A stretch of DNA of 64,000 bases, taken from Lactobacillus ultunensis DSM 16047. Its GTDB lineage: Bacteria; Bacillota; Bacilli; Lactobacillales; Lactobacillaceae. Shown piece by piece: positions 47,657 to 56,769 of the stretch (position 1 is its first letter; the number at the start of each line of letters is the position of its first letter). The stretch lies in NCBI RefSeq assembly GCF_001436305.1, contig NZ_AZFO01000005.1, positions 39,487 through 103,486 on the forward strand, given 5' to 3'. The notes under the pieces are model-generated. The model did not search any database and was not told the origin of the DNA. It worked only from the letters and a program-made list of their open reading frames with translations. A program made the translations under genes and the position numbers.

Positions 47657-48415
47657 ATGAGTCATACTCCAATTATTGCTGGTAACTGGAAGTTACACAT
47701 GAATCCAGAACAAACTACTGAATTTGTTAACGCTGTTAAGGATAAGTTACCAGATCCAAGCAAAGTTGAATCACTTATTTGTGCTCCAGCTGTTGACCTT
47801 GATGCTTTAAGAAAAGCTGCTAAGGGTTCAAACTTACACATTGGTGCAGAAAACTGTTACTTCGAAGACGAAGGTGCCTACACTGGTGAAACCTCTCCAA
47901 AGGTTTTAAAGGAAATGGGCATGGACTACTGTATTATTGGTCACTCAGAACGTCGTGGCTACTTCCACGAAACTGACGAAGACATTAACAAGAAGGCTAA
48001 GGCAATCTTTGCTAATGGCTTGAAGCCAATTATTTGCTGTGGTGAATCACTTGAAACTCGTGAAGCTAACAAGCAAGAAAACTGGGTAGTTGCTCAAATT
48101 AAGGCTGCTTTAGATGGTCTTACTGCTGAACAAGTATCTTCACTTGTAATTGCTTATGAACCAATTTGGGCTATTGGTACTGGTAAGACTGCTTCATCAG
48201 ACCAAGCTGAAGAAATGTGCAAGACTATTCGTGAAACTGTTAAGGACTTGTACAATGAAGAAACTGCAGAAAACGTTCGTATCCAATACGGTGGTTCTGT
48301 AAAGCCAGCTAACGTCAAAGAATTAATGGCTAAGCCTGACATTGATGGCGGCTTAGTTGGTGGTGCTTCACTTAAGCCTGAATCATACTTAGAATTGGTA
48401 AATTACCAAGACTAA
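47657..48415 (+). CDS. tpiA: Triosephosphate isomerase
   Basis: 252-residue (beta/alpha)8 enzyme interconverting dihydroxyacetone phosphate and glyceraldehyde-3-phosphate. GNWKLH (substrate Lys) lies near the N-terminus, the catalytic His is in IIGHSERR, the catalytic Glu is in [11 protein letters not shown], and the phosphate loop is GGSVKP...GGLVGGASL. Strong codon bias. Last gene of the operon, followed by a strong terminator. Confidence 0.99.
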   Translation: MSHTPIIAGNWKLHMNPEQTTEFVNAVKDKLPDPSKVESLICAPAVDLDALRKAAKGSNLHIGAENCYFEDEGAYTGETSPKVLKEMGMDYCIIGHSERRGYFHETDEDINKKAKAIFANGLKPIICCGESLETREANKQENWVVAQIKAALDGLTAEQVSSLVIAYEPIWAIGTGKTASSDQAEEMCKTIRETVKDLYNEETAENVRIQYGGSVKPANVKELMAKPDIDGGLVGGASLKPESYLELVNYQD

Positions 48416-48427
48416 TTTGATCAATAG

Positions 48428-48461
48428 AAAATAGCTTCTGCTTTTGCAGAAGCTATTTTTT
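48428..48461 (+). terminator. Terminator after tpiA
   Basis: Fourteen-bp stem AAAATAGCTTCTGC (48428-48441) / GCAGAAGCTATTTT (48446-48459), a TTTT loop and a T run. Confidence 0.92.
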
Positions 48462-48555
48462 GCACCTTAAATAAAAATAATAATTTTATGAATTTAGAAG
48501 AGTTTACTGGTGCGCACTATTAAGAATTATTAGTTTAAATAATAACATATAGGGG

Positions 48556-48583
48556 TTGTTTTTTTCTGATAAGAAAGTATAAT
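48556..48583 (+). promoter_or_regulatory. Promoter of a small transcription unit
   Basis: TTGTTT (48556-48561), a 16-nt spacer and perfect TATAAT (48578-48583). Expected transcription start near 48590, directly before GGAGG. Confidence 0.6.
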
Positions 48584-48601
48584 AGTGAATGGAGGTTGAA
48601 A

Positions 48602-48736
48602 TTGAACGGATTTCAGTCTCTAATATTCAGTCTCTGCCTAATAATTCCTTATTACTTAATAAATACAAACTTTATGGCAGAAGATACATCTATATCTATA
48701 TCACTTTCTAGAGAAGCAGTTATGAAATTTTCATAA
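48602..48736 (+). CDS. Candidate small hydrophobic peptide (44 residues)
   Basis: A short frame opens at TTG 48602, 6 nt after GGAGG (48591-48595); an in-frame TTG at 48596 is too close to the site. The peptide has a hydrophobic stretch (residues about 4-24, GFQSLIFSLCLIIPYYLINT) then a polar tail ending EAVMKFS. It resembles a membrane peptide or leader, and no family is recognised. Its stop (48734-48736) lies within the hairpin of a dedicated terminator, and a TATAAT promoter lies just upstream. The whole unit would be an RNA of about 160 nt. The alternative is a non-coding small RNA. The intervening 48462-48555 is AT-rich and shows nothing else. Confidence 0.4.
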   Translation: MNGFQSLIFSLCLIIPYYLINTNFMAEDTSISISLSREAVMKFS

Positions 48737-48752
48737 CTGCTTCTTCTTTTTT
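48712..48752 (+). terminator. Terminator of the small transcription unit
   Basis: Fifteen-bp perfect stem GAAGCAGTTATGAAA (48713-48727) / TTTCATAACTGCTTC (48729-48743), then TTCTTTTTTG. It cannot be needed by tpiA, which ends in its own terminator 250 nt earlier. Confidence 0.85.
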
Positions 48753-48755
48753 GTT

Positions 48756-49277
48756 TTAATTTGGATTAACCTCGAATTTTCTATTAAGTGGTGGAAAAGT
48801 TGGGAGCTTTAATGGCGTTACATGCCATTGAGTGAATAAAACAGAAGTTAACAAGATAAAAGGAACGTCTTCAGGCTTGCTAATATCACAGACTAAAACG
48901 ACACCATGATCTCCCATAATAGTTTTAACATTAGCTACATTTTTGAAGCCTGACCTAAAAGTATATGTACCATGCTTAATACTCCCAGTGACAATATATC
49001 TGAGTTGGGTTAGGTAAAATATATTAGTGCTAGGCGTATTTAATTTTTTTACACCGACTAAAGAGTGATTTACAACGTCAATCGTGAAAGAGGCGATAAT
49101 ACCTGCACCATCGGAGAATAGGCGACCAATTTCATCTTTATTTGTATCTTCTAAATATAAGGTATGATTGGGATTATCAAGATTTCCTTGAATGATGTAT
49201 TGAACTTTTCCATCTTCTCCTAATACAGGAATTTGACCATAATCTTTTTCTTGATTTAATTCGAGCCAAAACTGCAT
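48756..49277 (-). CDS. LURP-one-related (tubby-like fold) protein
   Basis: 173 residues. The order of short beta segments (DGKVQYIIQGN, NHTLYLEDTNKDEIGRL, FTIDVVNHSLVGVKK, YIVTGSIKHGTYTF, DVPFILLTSVLF) follows the LURP-one/tubby C-terminal-like pattern of phospholipid-scramblase-related proteins. Bacterial members have no settled role. No signal peptide. The ATG at 49277 is taken because AGAGGTGA lies just upstream; the longer GTG start would overlap that site. It is 11 nt downstream of the HAD gene, so both are one operon. Confidence 0.65.
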   Translation of the reverse strand: MQFWLELNQEKDYGQIPVLGEDGKVQYIIQGNLDNPNHTLYLEDTNKDEIGRLFSDGAGIIASFTIDVVNHSLVGVKKLNTPSTNIFYLTQLRYIVTGSIKHGTYTFRSGFKNVANVKTIMGDHGVVLVCDISKPEDVPFILLTSVLFTQWHVTPLKLPTFPPLNRKFEVNPN

Positions 49278-49288
49278 GATTTTCACCT

Positions 49289-50164
49289 CTAATCTTGTTT
49301 ATTTTCTTTAACAAACTGATTAAGAATGTAGGCTACTCCATCTTCATTATTATTTTTAGTAATGACTTGTGCCAGATGCTTAATTGCAGGGATGGCATTG
49401 CCCATGGCAACACCAACGCCAGCTTCGCGAATCATGCTCTCATCGTTTAAGTTATCGCCGATAGCAGCAATTTCTTCGCGTTTAATATTTTTTAATTTAG
49501 CGTAGTCAAGCAAGGCAATTCCTTTTTGTGCTTGTGCATCGTTGATTTCGATGTTGGAAGAAGAACTTGAAGTGACGACTAAATCTCCCATCTGTGCAAT
49601 TGCTTTTTTCACATCTGTGAATGCTTCATGTCCGCGCGCATCAAAAGCAATGAACTTCATAATTTCAATTTTGGGATCTTGCAGTAAATCTTCAAACTTA
49701 GGCACTTGTTTCATATTTAAAATTGCCTTATTTCCGACTGAAATAGCTACAGCTTGACGAAAATCCAATAAGGGATTTAAGTCGACCATTAGATGAGCCA
49801 CATTGGCAATTCTTTGATCTAAGTTTTCTGTATAAACTTGATTTTCTGTTAAAATCTCAAAATAAAAATTCTCTCGATGAAGCAATTTGATAATCTCGAG
49901 AGCTTTTACATTAGGGATGCTGTGTTTAACCATTAATTTGTTTTGTTCATCAAAAACTAAAGCGCCATTTAAATTGATGAAGCCAGTTTGTAAGTTAGCA
50001 TCCCTTAAAATAGAACGCGATTCACGGGGGGCACGACCAGTTGCAATTAAAAATTCAATGCCGTTTTCTTGTGCATTTTTCACAGCTTGTGCGTTGGCAT
50101 TTGAAACAGCCATATTTGAATTAAAAAGTGTGCCGTCTAAATCGCAAGCAACCAATTTAATCAT
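49289..50164 (-). CDS. HAD-superfamily Cof-type hydrolase
   Basis: 291 residues. HAD motif I is CDLDGTLF near residue 8, motif II is in IATGRAPRES, motif III/IV is AAIGDNLNDESMI, and a type IIB cap lies between. Cof-type enzymes dephosphorylate small phosphorylated metabolites such as sugar phosphates or pyridoxal phosphate; the substrate is not predictable. GGGAGGAAAATT precedes the ATG on the minus strand. It begins 67 nt from ung, transcribed the other way. Confidence 0.9.
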   Translation of the reverse strand: MIKLVACDLDGTLFNSNMAVSNANAQAVKNAQENGIEFLIATGRAPRESRSILRDANLQTGFINLNGALVFDEQNKLMVKHSIPNVKALEIIKLLHRENFYFEILTENQVYTENLDQRIANVAHLMVDLNPLLDFRQAVAISVGNKAILNMKQVPKFEDLLQDPKIEIMKFIAFDARGHEAFTDVKKAIAQMGDLVVTSSSSSNIEINDAQAQKGIALLDYAKLKNIKREEIAAIGDNLNDESMIREAGVGVAMGNAIPAIKHLAQVITKNNNEDGVAYILNQFVKENKQD

Positions 50165-50231
50165 AATTTTCCTCCCAATTACTATTAAATTAATGATACC
50201 ATAAAGGAGATTAGAAAAGAGGGTGTAAGAC

Positions 50232-50930
50232 TTGGCTAAAGAATTAATTGGTAATGACTGGGATGAGGTATTAGATCCAGTCTTTGCAAGTGAAAAATAT
50301 CACGAGCTTCATAACTTTTTGAAAAAAGAGTATTCAACTAAACGAATCTATCCAGATATGTATCATATCTTTACAGCTTTTAAATTAACGCCTTTTTCTA
50401 AAACTAAGGTAGTGATTTTAGGTCAAGATCCATATCACAACCCAGGACAAGCAAATGGCATGAGTTTTTCCGTCATGCCAGGTACACAGCTTCCACCATC
50501 ACTTAAGAATATTTACAAAGAACTTTATGATGATGTTGGTGCTCGACCAGTCAACCATGGGTATTTGAAAAAATGGGCTGATCAAGGTGTATTGCTCTTG
50601 AATGCGGTATTAACTGTGCCATATGGTCATGCTAATGGTCACCAAGGAAAAGGATGGGAAGAAGTCACGGATACGGCAATTAAAGCGTTGAGTGAACGTG
50701 GCAAGGTAGTTTTCATTCTTTGGGGTCGCTTTGCTCAAAATAAAATCCCATTAATTGATCAAAGCAAGAACTTTATTATAAAATCATCTCATCCAAGTCC
50801 ATTTTCAGCTGACCGAGGATTCTTTGGATCAAGACCGTTTTCTCGTTGTAATACAGCATTAATTAACTTTGGTGAAACGCCGATAGATTGGCAATTGCCA
50901 GAAACCGTAAGCAAATCAGATTTAGCATAA
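50232..50930 (+). CDS. ung: Uracil-DNA glycosylase
   Basis: 232 residues. It removes uracil from DNA in base-excision repair. The water-activating motif [17 protein letters not shown] and the minor-groove motif [13 protein letters not shown] of family 1 UDGs are intact, with LLLNAVLTV between. The start is TTG at 50232, 8 nt after GAGGGTG; no ATG gives a full N-terminus. It precedes pta by 12 nt. ung-pta-tsaE is a conserved lactobacillus order. Confidence 0.97.
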   Translation: MAKELIGNDWDEVLDPVFASEKYHELHNFLKKEYSTKRIYPDMYHIFTAFKLTPFSKTKVVILGQDPYHNPGQANGMSFSVMPGTQLPPSLKNIYKELYDDVGARPVNHGYLKKWADQGVLLLNAVLTVPYGHANGHQGKGWEEVTDTAIKALSERGKVVFILWGRFAQNKIPLIDQSKNFIIKSSHPSPFSADRGFFGSRPFSRCNTALINFGETPIDWQLPETVSKSDLA

Positions 50931-50942
50931 GAGGTATTGTGC

Positions 50943-51932
50943 ATGAGTGTATTTTCATTATTTAAAAAACAAGTAGAAGAAGCTAGTGAAAAGAAGAGAA
51001 TCGTTTTTCCAGAAAGTGACGATTTAAGAGTTTTAACTGCCGTTTCTAATTTAAATAAAGATGGTATTATTGAACCCATATTAATTGGTAACAAAGATGA
51101 AGTGCAAAAGTTAGCTGCAGATCATAATTTAGATATTGATGGCGTTAAAATTTACGATCAAAATAATTATGATGATCTTGATGAAATGGCAGATGCTTTT
51201 GTTAAGGCTAGAAGAAAGGATACTAGTATTGCTGAGGCTAAGGCAAAATTAGCTCAAGGCAATTACTTTGGCACGATGTTGGTTCAAATGGGTAAAGCTG
51301 ACGGTATGGTTTCCGGTGCTGCTCATTCGACTGCTAACACGGTATTGCCAGCTTTGCAATTGATTCATGCTGCTAAAGGGATGCATAGGGTCTCAGGTGC
51401 CTTTGTAATGGAAAAGGGCAATGAGAGATATATCTTTGCCGACTGCGCTATTAACATCAATCCTGATGAAGAAACTTTAGCTGAAATTGGATATCAATCA
51501 GCACAAACTGCCAAGATGGCTGAAATTGATCCTAAGGTTGCCTTTTTAAGCTTTTCAACTAACGGTTCTGCTACTGGTCCAATGGTTGATAAAGTTCATG
51601 ATGCTGCCGCCATGTTCCAAAAGAATCATCCAGAAATTCCAGCTGATGGTGAATTACAATTTGATGCCGCATTTGTACCTGCTGTTGGTAAAAAGAAGGC
51701 TCCAGACTCCAAAGTTGCTGGCCATGCCAATGTATTTATCTTCCCAGAATTACAATCAGGCAATATCGCTTATAAGATGGTTCAACGTCTTGGTGGCTTT
51801 ACTGCGGTTGGTCCGATTTTGCAAGGACTTGCAGCTCCAGTAAATGATTTGTCACGTGGCTGCAGTGAACAAGACATTTATGATTTAGCAATTGTTACTG
51901 CTGCTCAATCTTTAGCAAAGGATAATAAATAA
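50943..51932 (+). CDS. pta: Phosphate acetyltransferase
   Basis: 329 residues. It interconverts acetyl-CoA and acetyl phosphate, linking pyruvate metabolism to ATP via acetate kinase. The conserved FPESDDLRVL, ADGMVSGAAHSTANTVLPALQ, LSFSTNGSA and SDLSRGCS-like (VNDLSRGCSEQDIYDLA) segments are present. The ATG at 50943 follows GAGGT at 50931-50935. The stop overlaps the tsaE ATG (TAATG). Confidence 0.97.
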   Translation: MSVFSLFKKQVEEASEKKRIVFPESDDLRVLTAVSNLNKDGIIEPILIGNKDEVQKLAADHNLDIDGVKIYDQNNYDDLDEMADAFVKARRKDTSIAEAKAKLAQGNYFGTMLVQMGKADGMVSGAAHSTANTVLPALQLIHAAKGMHRVSGAFVMEKGNERYIFADCAININPDEETLAEIGYQSAQTAKMAEIDPKVAFLSFSTNGSATGPMVDKVHDAAAMFQKNHPEIPADGELQFDAAFVPAVGKKKAPDSKVAGHANVFIFPELQSGNIAYKMVQRLGGFTAVGPILQGLAAPVNDLSRGCSEQDIYDLAIVTAAQSLAKDNK

Positions 51933-52414
51933 TGACCAAACTTGATATTAATTCTGCCGCAAATATGCAAAAATTAGGAGCATGTTTGGCTAAAACGGCT
52001 AAACCACATGATCTTCTTTTGCTTAATGGTGATTTAGGGGCAGGCAAGACTACAATGACTCAAGGCTTAGGACGTGAATTAGGCGTTCGCCGTCCAGTTA
52101 AGAGTCCTACTTTTACTATTGTGCGTGAGTATCGAGAAGCTAAATTGCCACTTTTTCATATGGATTTCTATCGTTTGGAAGATGATGATTTATCCTCTAT
52201 TGATTTGGAAGGCTATTTGGATGAGCCAGGATTAGTAGTTATTGAGTGGCCTCAATTAGTAATGAGCGACCTCCCTAAAGAATACTTGCAATTGACAATT
52301 ACTAGAGTTGATGATAGTTGGGATTCAACTAAGCGAGTTGTTGAATTTAATGCTCAAGGTAAACGTAATGAGCAATGGGTTAAAGATACCTTGGCAGAAT
52401 ACAATAAAGAATAA
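51932..52414 (+). CDS. tsaE: tRNA threonylcarbamoyladenosine biosynthesis ATPase TsaE
   Basis: 160 residues. It cooperates with TsaB and TsaD to make the t6A modification at position 37 of ANN-decoding tRNAs. Walker A GDLGAGKT is near residue 36, switch I is SPTFTIVREY, Walker B is HMDFYRLED and VVIEWPQ follows. One-base overlap with pta implies coupled translation. A long terminator follows. Confidence 0.95.
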   Translation: MTKLDINSAANMQKLGACLAKTAKPHDLLLLNGDLGAGKTTMTQGLGRELGVRRPVKSPTFTIVREYREAKLPLFHMDFYRLEDDDLSSIDLEGYLDEPGLVVIEWPQLVMSDLPKEYLQLTITRVDDSWDSTKRVVEFNAQGKRNEQWVKDTLAEYNKE

Positions 52415-52417
52415 AGT

Positions 52418-52461
52418 AAAAGATCTAGAGAATGTATTATGAACATTCTCTAGATCTTTTT
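52418..52461. terminator. Bidirectional terminator between tsaE and the exonuclease gene
   Basis: Eighteen-bp stem AAAAGATCTAGAGAATGT (52418-52435) / ACATTCTCTAGATCTTTT (52443-52460) with a 7-nt loop and A/T tracts on both sides. Confidence 0.92.
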
Positions 52462-52464
52462 GTG

Positions 52465-52998
52465 TTAAATTTGATAAACCAAGTTCTTAATGGCTTCATC
52501 ACCAAATTGTTTTTCTTGATTAATTAAAATACCAGCACAAGCTTCACTATCACTTAAGGCGTTATGGTGGTGCCAGAGTTCAACGTCTAATGTACTTGAG
52601 ACAGTATCTAATTTATGGTTAGGCAATTCCGGTTCAAATAATTTGCTAGTAGCCAATGTGTCAATAACTAAGTAATGCGGTTCTTCAATATTGTAACGTG
52701 CCAAACTTTGGCGCATGACGTTGGTATCAAATCGAGCATTATGAGCGGCTACCAACATTCCTGGCTGGTACAAACCTTTAATCTTTGGCCATACTTCAGC
52801 CATTGTTGGTGCATTTTTAACATCTTCTGCGGTAATCTGGTGTACCTGGATATTTCTAGCATCAAATAGCATTTGTGGATTGATAACGGTATAGAAACGA
52901 TCAACAATCTCATTATTTCTTACCATTACCAATGCAAGTGAACATGCACTTTCAGGATAATGATTGGCGGTTTCGAAGTCCATTGCAATAAAGTTCAT
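52465..52998 (-). CDS. DEDDh-family 3'-5' exonuclease (DnaQ-like)
   Basis: 177 residues. The exonuclease motifs are ExoI AMDFETANH (Asp, Glu near 7 and 9), ExoII AHNARFDTNVM, and ExoIII HHNALSDSEACAGI with the DEDDh histidine. It resembles stand-alone DnaQ/epsilon-like exonucleases of lactobacilli and acts on DNA or RNA 3' ends; the exact substrate is unknown. AAGGAGAATT precedes the ATG on the minus strand. Single gene, convergent with tsaE and divergent from murB. Confidence 0.9.
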   Translation of the reverse strand: MNFIAMDFETANHYPESACSLALVMVRNNEIVDRFYTVINPQMLFDARNIQVHQITAEDVKNAPTMAEVWPKIKGLYQPGMLVAAHNARFDTNVMRQSLARYNIEEPHYLVIDTLATSKLFEPELPNHKLDTVSSTLDVELWHHHNALSDSEACAGILINQEKQFGDEAIKNLVYQI

Positions 52999-53100
52999 AT
53001 AATTCTCCTTTGAAAATAAAGTATATCACAGCACGATTACTAGTGAAGCCTAGACCTTTATGCGGTAAAATAAAACAAGAAACTATAAGGAGGCAAAATT

Positions 53101-53997
53101 TTGGAATTACTTGATCTGAAGAAACAAGGAATTGACATTAAAGAGCAAATTCCATTAAGTAGATATACTTTTACTAAAACAGGTGGGGCAGCTGAATATT
53201 TAGCCTTTCCTAAAAATACTGAAGAAGTAGAAAAATTAGTAAAAGCTACTCGTGAAAACAATATTCCATTAACAATTATTGGCAATGCCTCGAACTTAAT
53301 CATTCGCGATGGCGGAATTGATGGTTTAGTAATTATTCTAACTGATTTGAAGAATATTAAAGTAAGTGGCAATGAAGTAACGGCTGATGCAGGAGCTAGA
53401 ATTATTGATACTGCTTTTGCGGCAGCACATGCTGGCTTAAGTGGCATGGAATTTGCAGCTGGTATTCCTGGCAGTATTGGTGGCGGTGTCTTTATGAATG
53501 CTGGTGCCTACGGTGGCGAAATGCAAGAAGTTGTTGCTAGCGTAAATGTTTTAACTAGAGATGGTCAACGCAAGACTTATTCCAATAAAGAAATGAAGTT
53601 CTCATATCGTCATTCATTAGTTCAAGATAATGGTGATATTGTTTTGAGTGCTACTTTTAAATTGCAACCTGGTGATAAATTAGAGATTCTGGATCATATG
53701 CACTATTTAAATGCATTGCGTCGCTACAAGCAACCGCTTGAATATCCTTCATGTGGTAGTGTATTCAAACGTCCTACAGGTCATTTTGTTGGTCCAATGA
53801 TTATTAAGGCAGGATTGCAAGGTAAACAAATTGGTGGTGCACAAGATTCAACTAAACATGCTGGCTTCATTGTCAATAAAGGTGGAGCAACAGCTACAGA
53901 TTATTTAAATCTAATCCATCTTATTCAAAAGGTAATTAAAGAAAAATTCGATATAGACTTACATACCGAAGTTAGAATTATTGGTAAAGAAAAATAA
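53101..53997 (+). CDS. murB: UDP-N-acetylenolpyruvoylglucosamine reductase
   Basis: 298 residues, type IIb MurB. It makes UDP-MurNAc for peptidoglycan with FAD and NADPH. FAD motifs SNLIIRDGGIDGLVI and GIPGSIGGGVFMNAGAYGG, the substrate SYRHS segment and the active-site YPSCGSVFKRP are present. A TTG start lies 7 nt after AAGGAGG (53087-53093). It stands immediately before potABCD, as is common in lactobacilli, but a terminator hairpin separates them. Confidence 0.97.
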   Translation: MELLDLKKQGIDIKEQIPLSRYTFTKTGGAAEYLAFPKNTEEVEKLVKATRENNIPLTIIGNASNLIIRDGGIDGLVIILTDLKNIKVSGNEVTADAGARIIDTAFAAAHAGLSGMEFAAGIPGSIGGGVFMNAGAYGGEMQEVVASVNVLTRDGQRKTYSNKEMKFSYRHSLVQDNGDIVLSATFKLQPGDKLEILDHMHYLNALRRYKQPLEYPSCGSVFKRPTGHFVGPMIIKAGLQGKQIGGAQDSTKHAGFIVNKGGATATDYLNLIHLIQKVIKEKFDIDLHTEVRIIGKEK

Positions 53998-54012
53998 ATA
54001 GACGAGAGAACA

Positions 54013-54045
54013 AGCTACAGGCTGCAAAGCTTGTAGCTATTTTTT
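54013..54045 (+). terminator. Terminator between murB and potA
   Basis: Eleven-bp stem 54013-54023 / 54028-54038 closing a GCAA tetraloop, followed by a T run that ends at the potA start region. potA has no visible promoter of its own here, so readthrough is likely. Confidence 0.8.
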
Positions 54046-54057
54046 ATGGGGATGGAC

Positions 54058-55155
54058 ATGGATATTATTCAGTTAAAGCATATTACAAAGCAATACGATG
54101 ATGGCTTTGTTGCATTAAAAGATATTAACCTGAAAATTGAATCTGGAAAATTTTATTCATTATTGGGACCTAGTGGTTCTGGCAAGTCAACTATTTTACG
54201 AATTATTGCTGGCTTTAGTCAACCCAGTGAGGGACAGGTCTTTTTTGATGGTAAAGATATTACTAATCTAGATGCTTCCAAGCGACATATTAATACGGTT
54301 TTTCAAAATTATGCGCTTTTTCCGCACCTTAATGTTTTTGAAAACGTAGCTTTTGGTTTAAAAATTAAGAAAAAGCCGCTAAATGAGATTAAGCCGGCTG
54401 TAAAAGAAGCTTTACACATGGTACGTCTTGATGGCTATGCTAATCGAGAGATTTCAGAATTAAGTGGTGGACAGCAGCAGCGAGTCGCTATTGCCCGGGC
54501 AATTGTTAATGAGCCTAAAGTTCTGCTTTTAGATGAATCTCTTTCAGCTTTAGATAAAAGATTACGTAAAGATATGCAATTTGAATTAAGGGCAATTCAA
54601 AAGAAATTAGGCATTACCTTTATTTTTGTTACGCATGATCAAGAAGAAGCTTTGTCAATGAGTGATGAAATCTTTGTCTTGAATGATGGTCAAATTCAGC
54701 AAAGTGGCAGTCCCGTTGCTATCTATGATGAACCGGTTAATGATTTTGTTGCTCGTTTTATTGGTGATTCTAACATTTTGTCAGGATGGATGATTAAAGA
54801 CTATGAAGTAGAATTTGCTAATAATAAATTCAAGTGTGCAGATGGTGGGATTAAACCCAATGAAAAAGTAGAAGTAGTAATTCGACCAGAAGACTTGGAT
54901 ATTGTTGATCCAGAGAAAGGTAAAATTGTGGTCACAGCACAAACGCAATTATTCTTGGGTGATCACTTTGAAATTAAGGCAATTGATGCCAACGAAAATG
55001 AATGGTTAATCCATGCTACCAATGGAGTTAAGCTGGGTCAACGAATTGGGCTCTTTTTTGATCCAGAAGATATTCACGTAATGCGACTTAATGAGAGCCA
55101 AAAGGACTTTGATGCCCGCATAGAGAAATATGAGGTGGATGAAAATGAAGACTAA
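54058..55155 (+). CDS. potA: Spermidine/putrescine ABC transporter ATP-binding protein PotA
   Basis: 365 residues. ABC domain (about 1-235): Walker [11 protein letters not shown]-loop FQNYALFPH, signature [10 protein letters not shown], Walker B VLLLDES and switch [11 protein letters not shown]-terminal TOBE-like regulatory domain follows. Three in-frame ATGs (54046, 54052, 54058) are possible; GGGG at 54048-54051 best supports 54058, but this is uncertain by a few residues. It overlaps potB by 11 nt. Confidence 0.93.
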   Translation: MDIIQLKHITKQYDDGFVALKDINLKIESGKFYSLLGPSGSGKSTILRIIAGFSQPSEGQVFFDGKDITNLDASKRHINTVFQNYALFPHLNVFENVAFGLKIKKKPLNEIKPAVKEALHMVRLDGYANREISELSGGQQQRVAIARAIVNEPKVLLLDESLSALDKRLRKDMQFELRAIQKKLGITFIFVTHDQEEALSMSDEIFVLNDGQIQQSGSPVAIYDEPVNDFVARFIGDSNILSGWMIKDYEVEFANNKFKCADGGIKPNEKVEVVIRPEDLDIVDPEKGKIVVTAQTQLFLGDHFEIKAIDANENEWLIHATNGVKLGQRIGLFFDPEDIHVMRLNESQKDFDARIEKYEVDENED

Positions 55156-55957
55156 AAAAGCTTTCTTTTTAATACCTTACTTGATGTGGATCATCTTATT
55201 CGTCATTTTACCCATTTTGCTGATCCTTTGGTATTCATTCACTAATAGCAACAATGGTTTTACATTGAATAATTACGCGCTCTTTTTTAAAAATGGCACT
55301 TTCCTTAAGATGATGCTCAATTCCTTCTGGTATGCTTTCTTAATTACTTTTATTACGCTAGCTATTTCTTATCCAGCAGCATATTTCTTAACCAAGATGA
55401 AAAACCAGCAATTATGGTTGCTACTGATTATTTTGCCGACCTGGATTAATCTTTTATTGAAAGCCTATGCTTTTATTGGAATTTTAGGTAATAACGGTCT
55501 AGTGAATAAGTTTTTGCATTTGTTTGGCATCGGACCAGTAAATATTTTGTTCACTGATTTTGCCTTTATTTTTGTAGCTACTTATATCGAGATTCCTTTT
55601 ATGATTTTGCCAATTTATAATGCAATTAAAGAAATAAATCCTGCCGTAATTCAGGCTTCAGAAGATTTAGGAGCCAATAGGTGGCAAACTTTTCGTTATG
55701 TGTTGTGGCCTTTGTCACGACCTGGTGTAGAAAGCGGCGTGCAGGCAATTTTTATTCCTTCATTGTCTTTGTTCATGTTAACGAGATTGATCGGTGGTAA
55801 CAAAGTGATTACTTTGGGAACCGCAATTGAAGAATATTTTATGACTACAATGAACTGGAATATGGGTGCAACCATTGGAGTTGTTTTGATTGTGTTGATG
55901 ATCATTGTAATGCTCATTACTAGTAAGAAAGTTAGAAGAAAGAAGGTTGACCTATGA
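55145..55957 (+). CDS. potB: Spermidine/putrescine ABC transporter permease PotB
   Basis: 270 residues with six hydrophobic helices and the permease EAA-type loop [31 protein letters not shown] segment that docks onto PotA. The ATG at 55145 follows GAGGTGG at 55132-55138. Overlaps potC by ATGA. Polyamine import is assigned from the gene set and the PotD-like partner. Confidence 0.93.
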   Translation: MKTKKAFFLIPYLMWIILFVILPILLILWYSFTNSNNGFTLNNYALFFKNGTFLKMMLNSFWYAFLITFITLAISYPAAYFLTKMKNQQLWLLLIILPTWINLLLKAYAFIGILGNNGLVNKFLHLFGIGPVNILFTDFAFIFVATYIEIPFMILPIYNAIKEINPAVIQASEDLGANRWQTFRYVLWPLSRPGVESGVQAIFIPSLSLFMLTRLIGGNKVITLGTAIEEYFMTTMNWNMGATIGVVLIVLMIIVMLITSKKVRRKKVDL

Positions 55958-56769
55958 AAAATAAGCATTTAATTGGGCGAATCTATCTTTCCTTAACTCT
56001 AGTTTTACTGTATGTTCCTATTTTCTATTTGATTTATTTTTCTTTTTCCAGTGGGAAAAATATGAATAAATTTGAGCATTTTACTTTTGCACATTATCAA
56101 ACACTTTTTCAAGATAATCGACTGTTAGCAATATTTTTAGAAACGATTTTATTAGCTTTGCTTTCTAGTTTAATTGCCACCATTATTGGTACCTTTGGTG
56201 CAATTGCCATTAGCAATATGAAAAAAGAGTCACATAAGAAAACTACTCTAGCCTTGAATAATGTTTTAATGGTTTCACCGGACGTTATCATTGGGGCCAG
56301 TTTCTTAATCTTTTTCACTGCTTTAGGAATTGGTTTAAACTTTGGCTCTGTTTTGCTTAGTCATATTGCATTTTCTATTCCAATTGTAGTGTTGATGGTT
56401 TTGCCCCGGCTAAATGAAATGGATATGTCTCTGATTGATGCAGCTCGCGACCTTGGAGCAAATTCATGGCAAGTGTTTAGCAATGTCTTGATTCCAACAA
56501 TTATGCCCGGAATTTTTTCAGGGATGTTCATGGCTTTAACTTATTCTTTAGATGATTTTGCGGTTACATTTTTCGTCACCGGTAATGGTTTTTCAACTTT
56601 ATCAGTTGAAATTTACTCAAGAGCACGACAGGGAATCGACTTGGAAGTCAATGCTTTGAGCACAGTAATGTTTTTATTTGTTTTGCTTTTAGTTGGTATT
56701 TATTATGTTATTACTTCCAAGAAGAGCAGACGTAAAAATCATCGAGTATTAGGGGGATTGGTTAAATGA
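55954..56769 (+). CDS. potC: Spermidine/putrescine ABC transporter permease PotC
   Basis: 271 residues, six hydrophobic helices, with the coupling loop IDAARDLGANSWQVFSNVLIP and the SLDDFAVTFFVTG motif characteristic of PotC-type permeases. ATGA overlaps with potB upstream and potD downstream show a tightly coupled operon. Confidence 0.94.
   Translation: MKNKHLIGRIYLSLTLVLLYVPIFYLIYFSFSSGKNMNKFEHFTFAHYQTLFQDNRLLAIFLETILLALLSSLIATIIGTFGAIAISNMKKESHKKTTLALNNVLMVSPDVIIGASFLIFFTALGIGLNFGSVLLSHIAFSIPIVVLMVLPRLNEMDMSLIDAARDLGANSWQVFSNVLIPTIMPGIFSGMFMALTYSLDDFAVTFFVTGNGFSTLSVEIYSRARQGIDLEVNALSTVMFLFVLLLVGIYYVITSKKSRRKNHRVLGGLVK

Noticed and set aside
48612..48635. Two copies of TTCAGTCTCT as a CRISPR or iteron-like array
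   Set aside because: Only two 10-nt copies 4 nt apart; too few and too short for an array.
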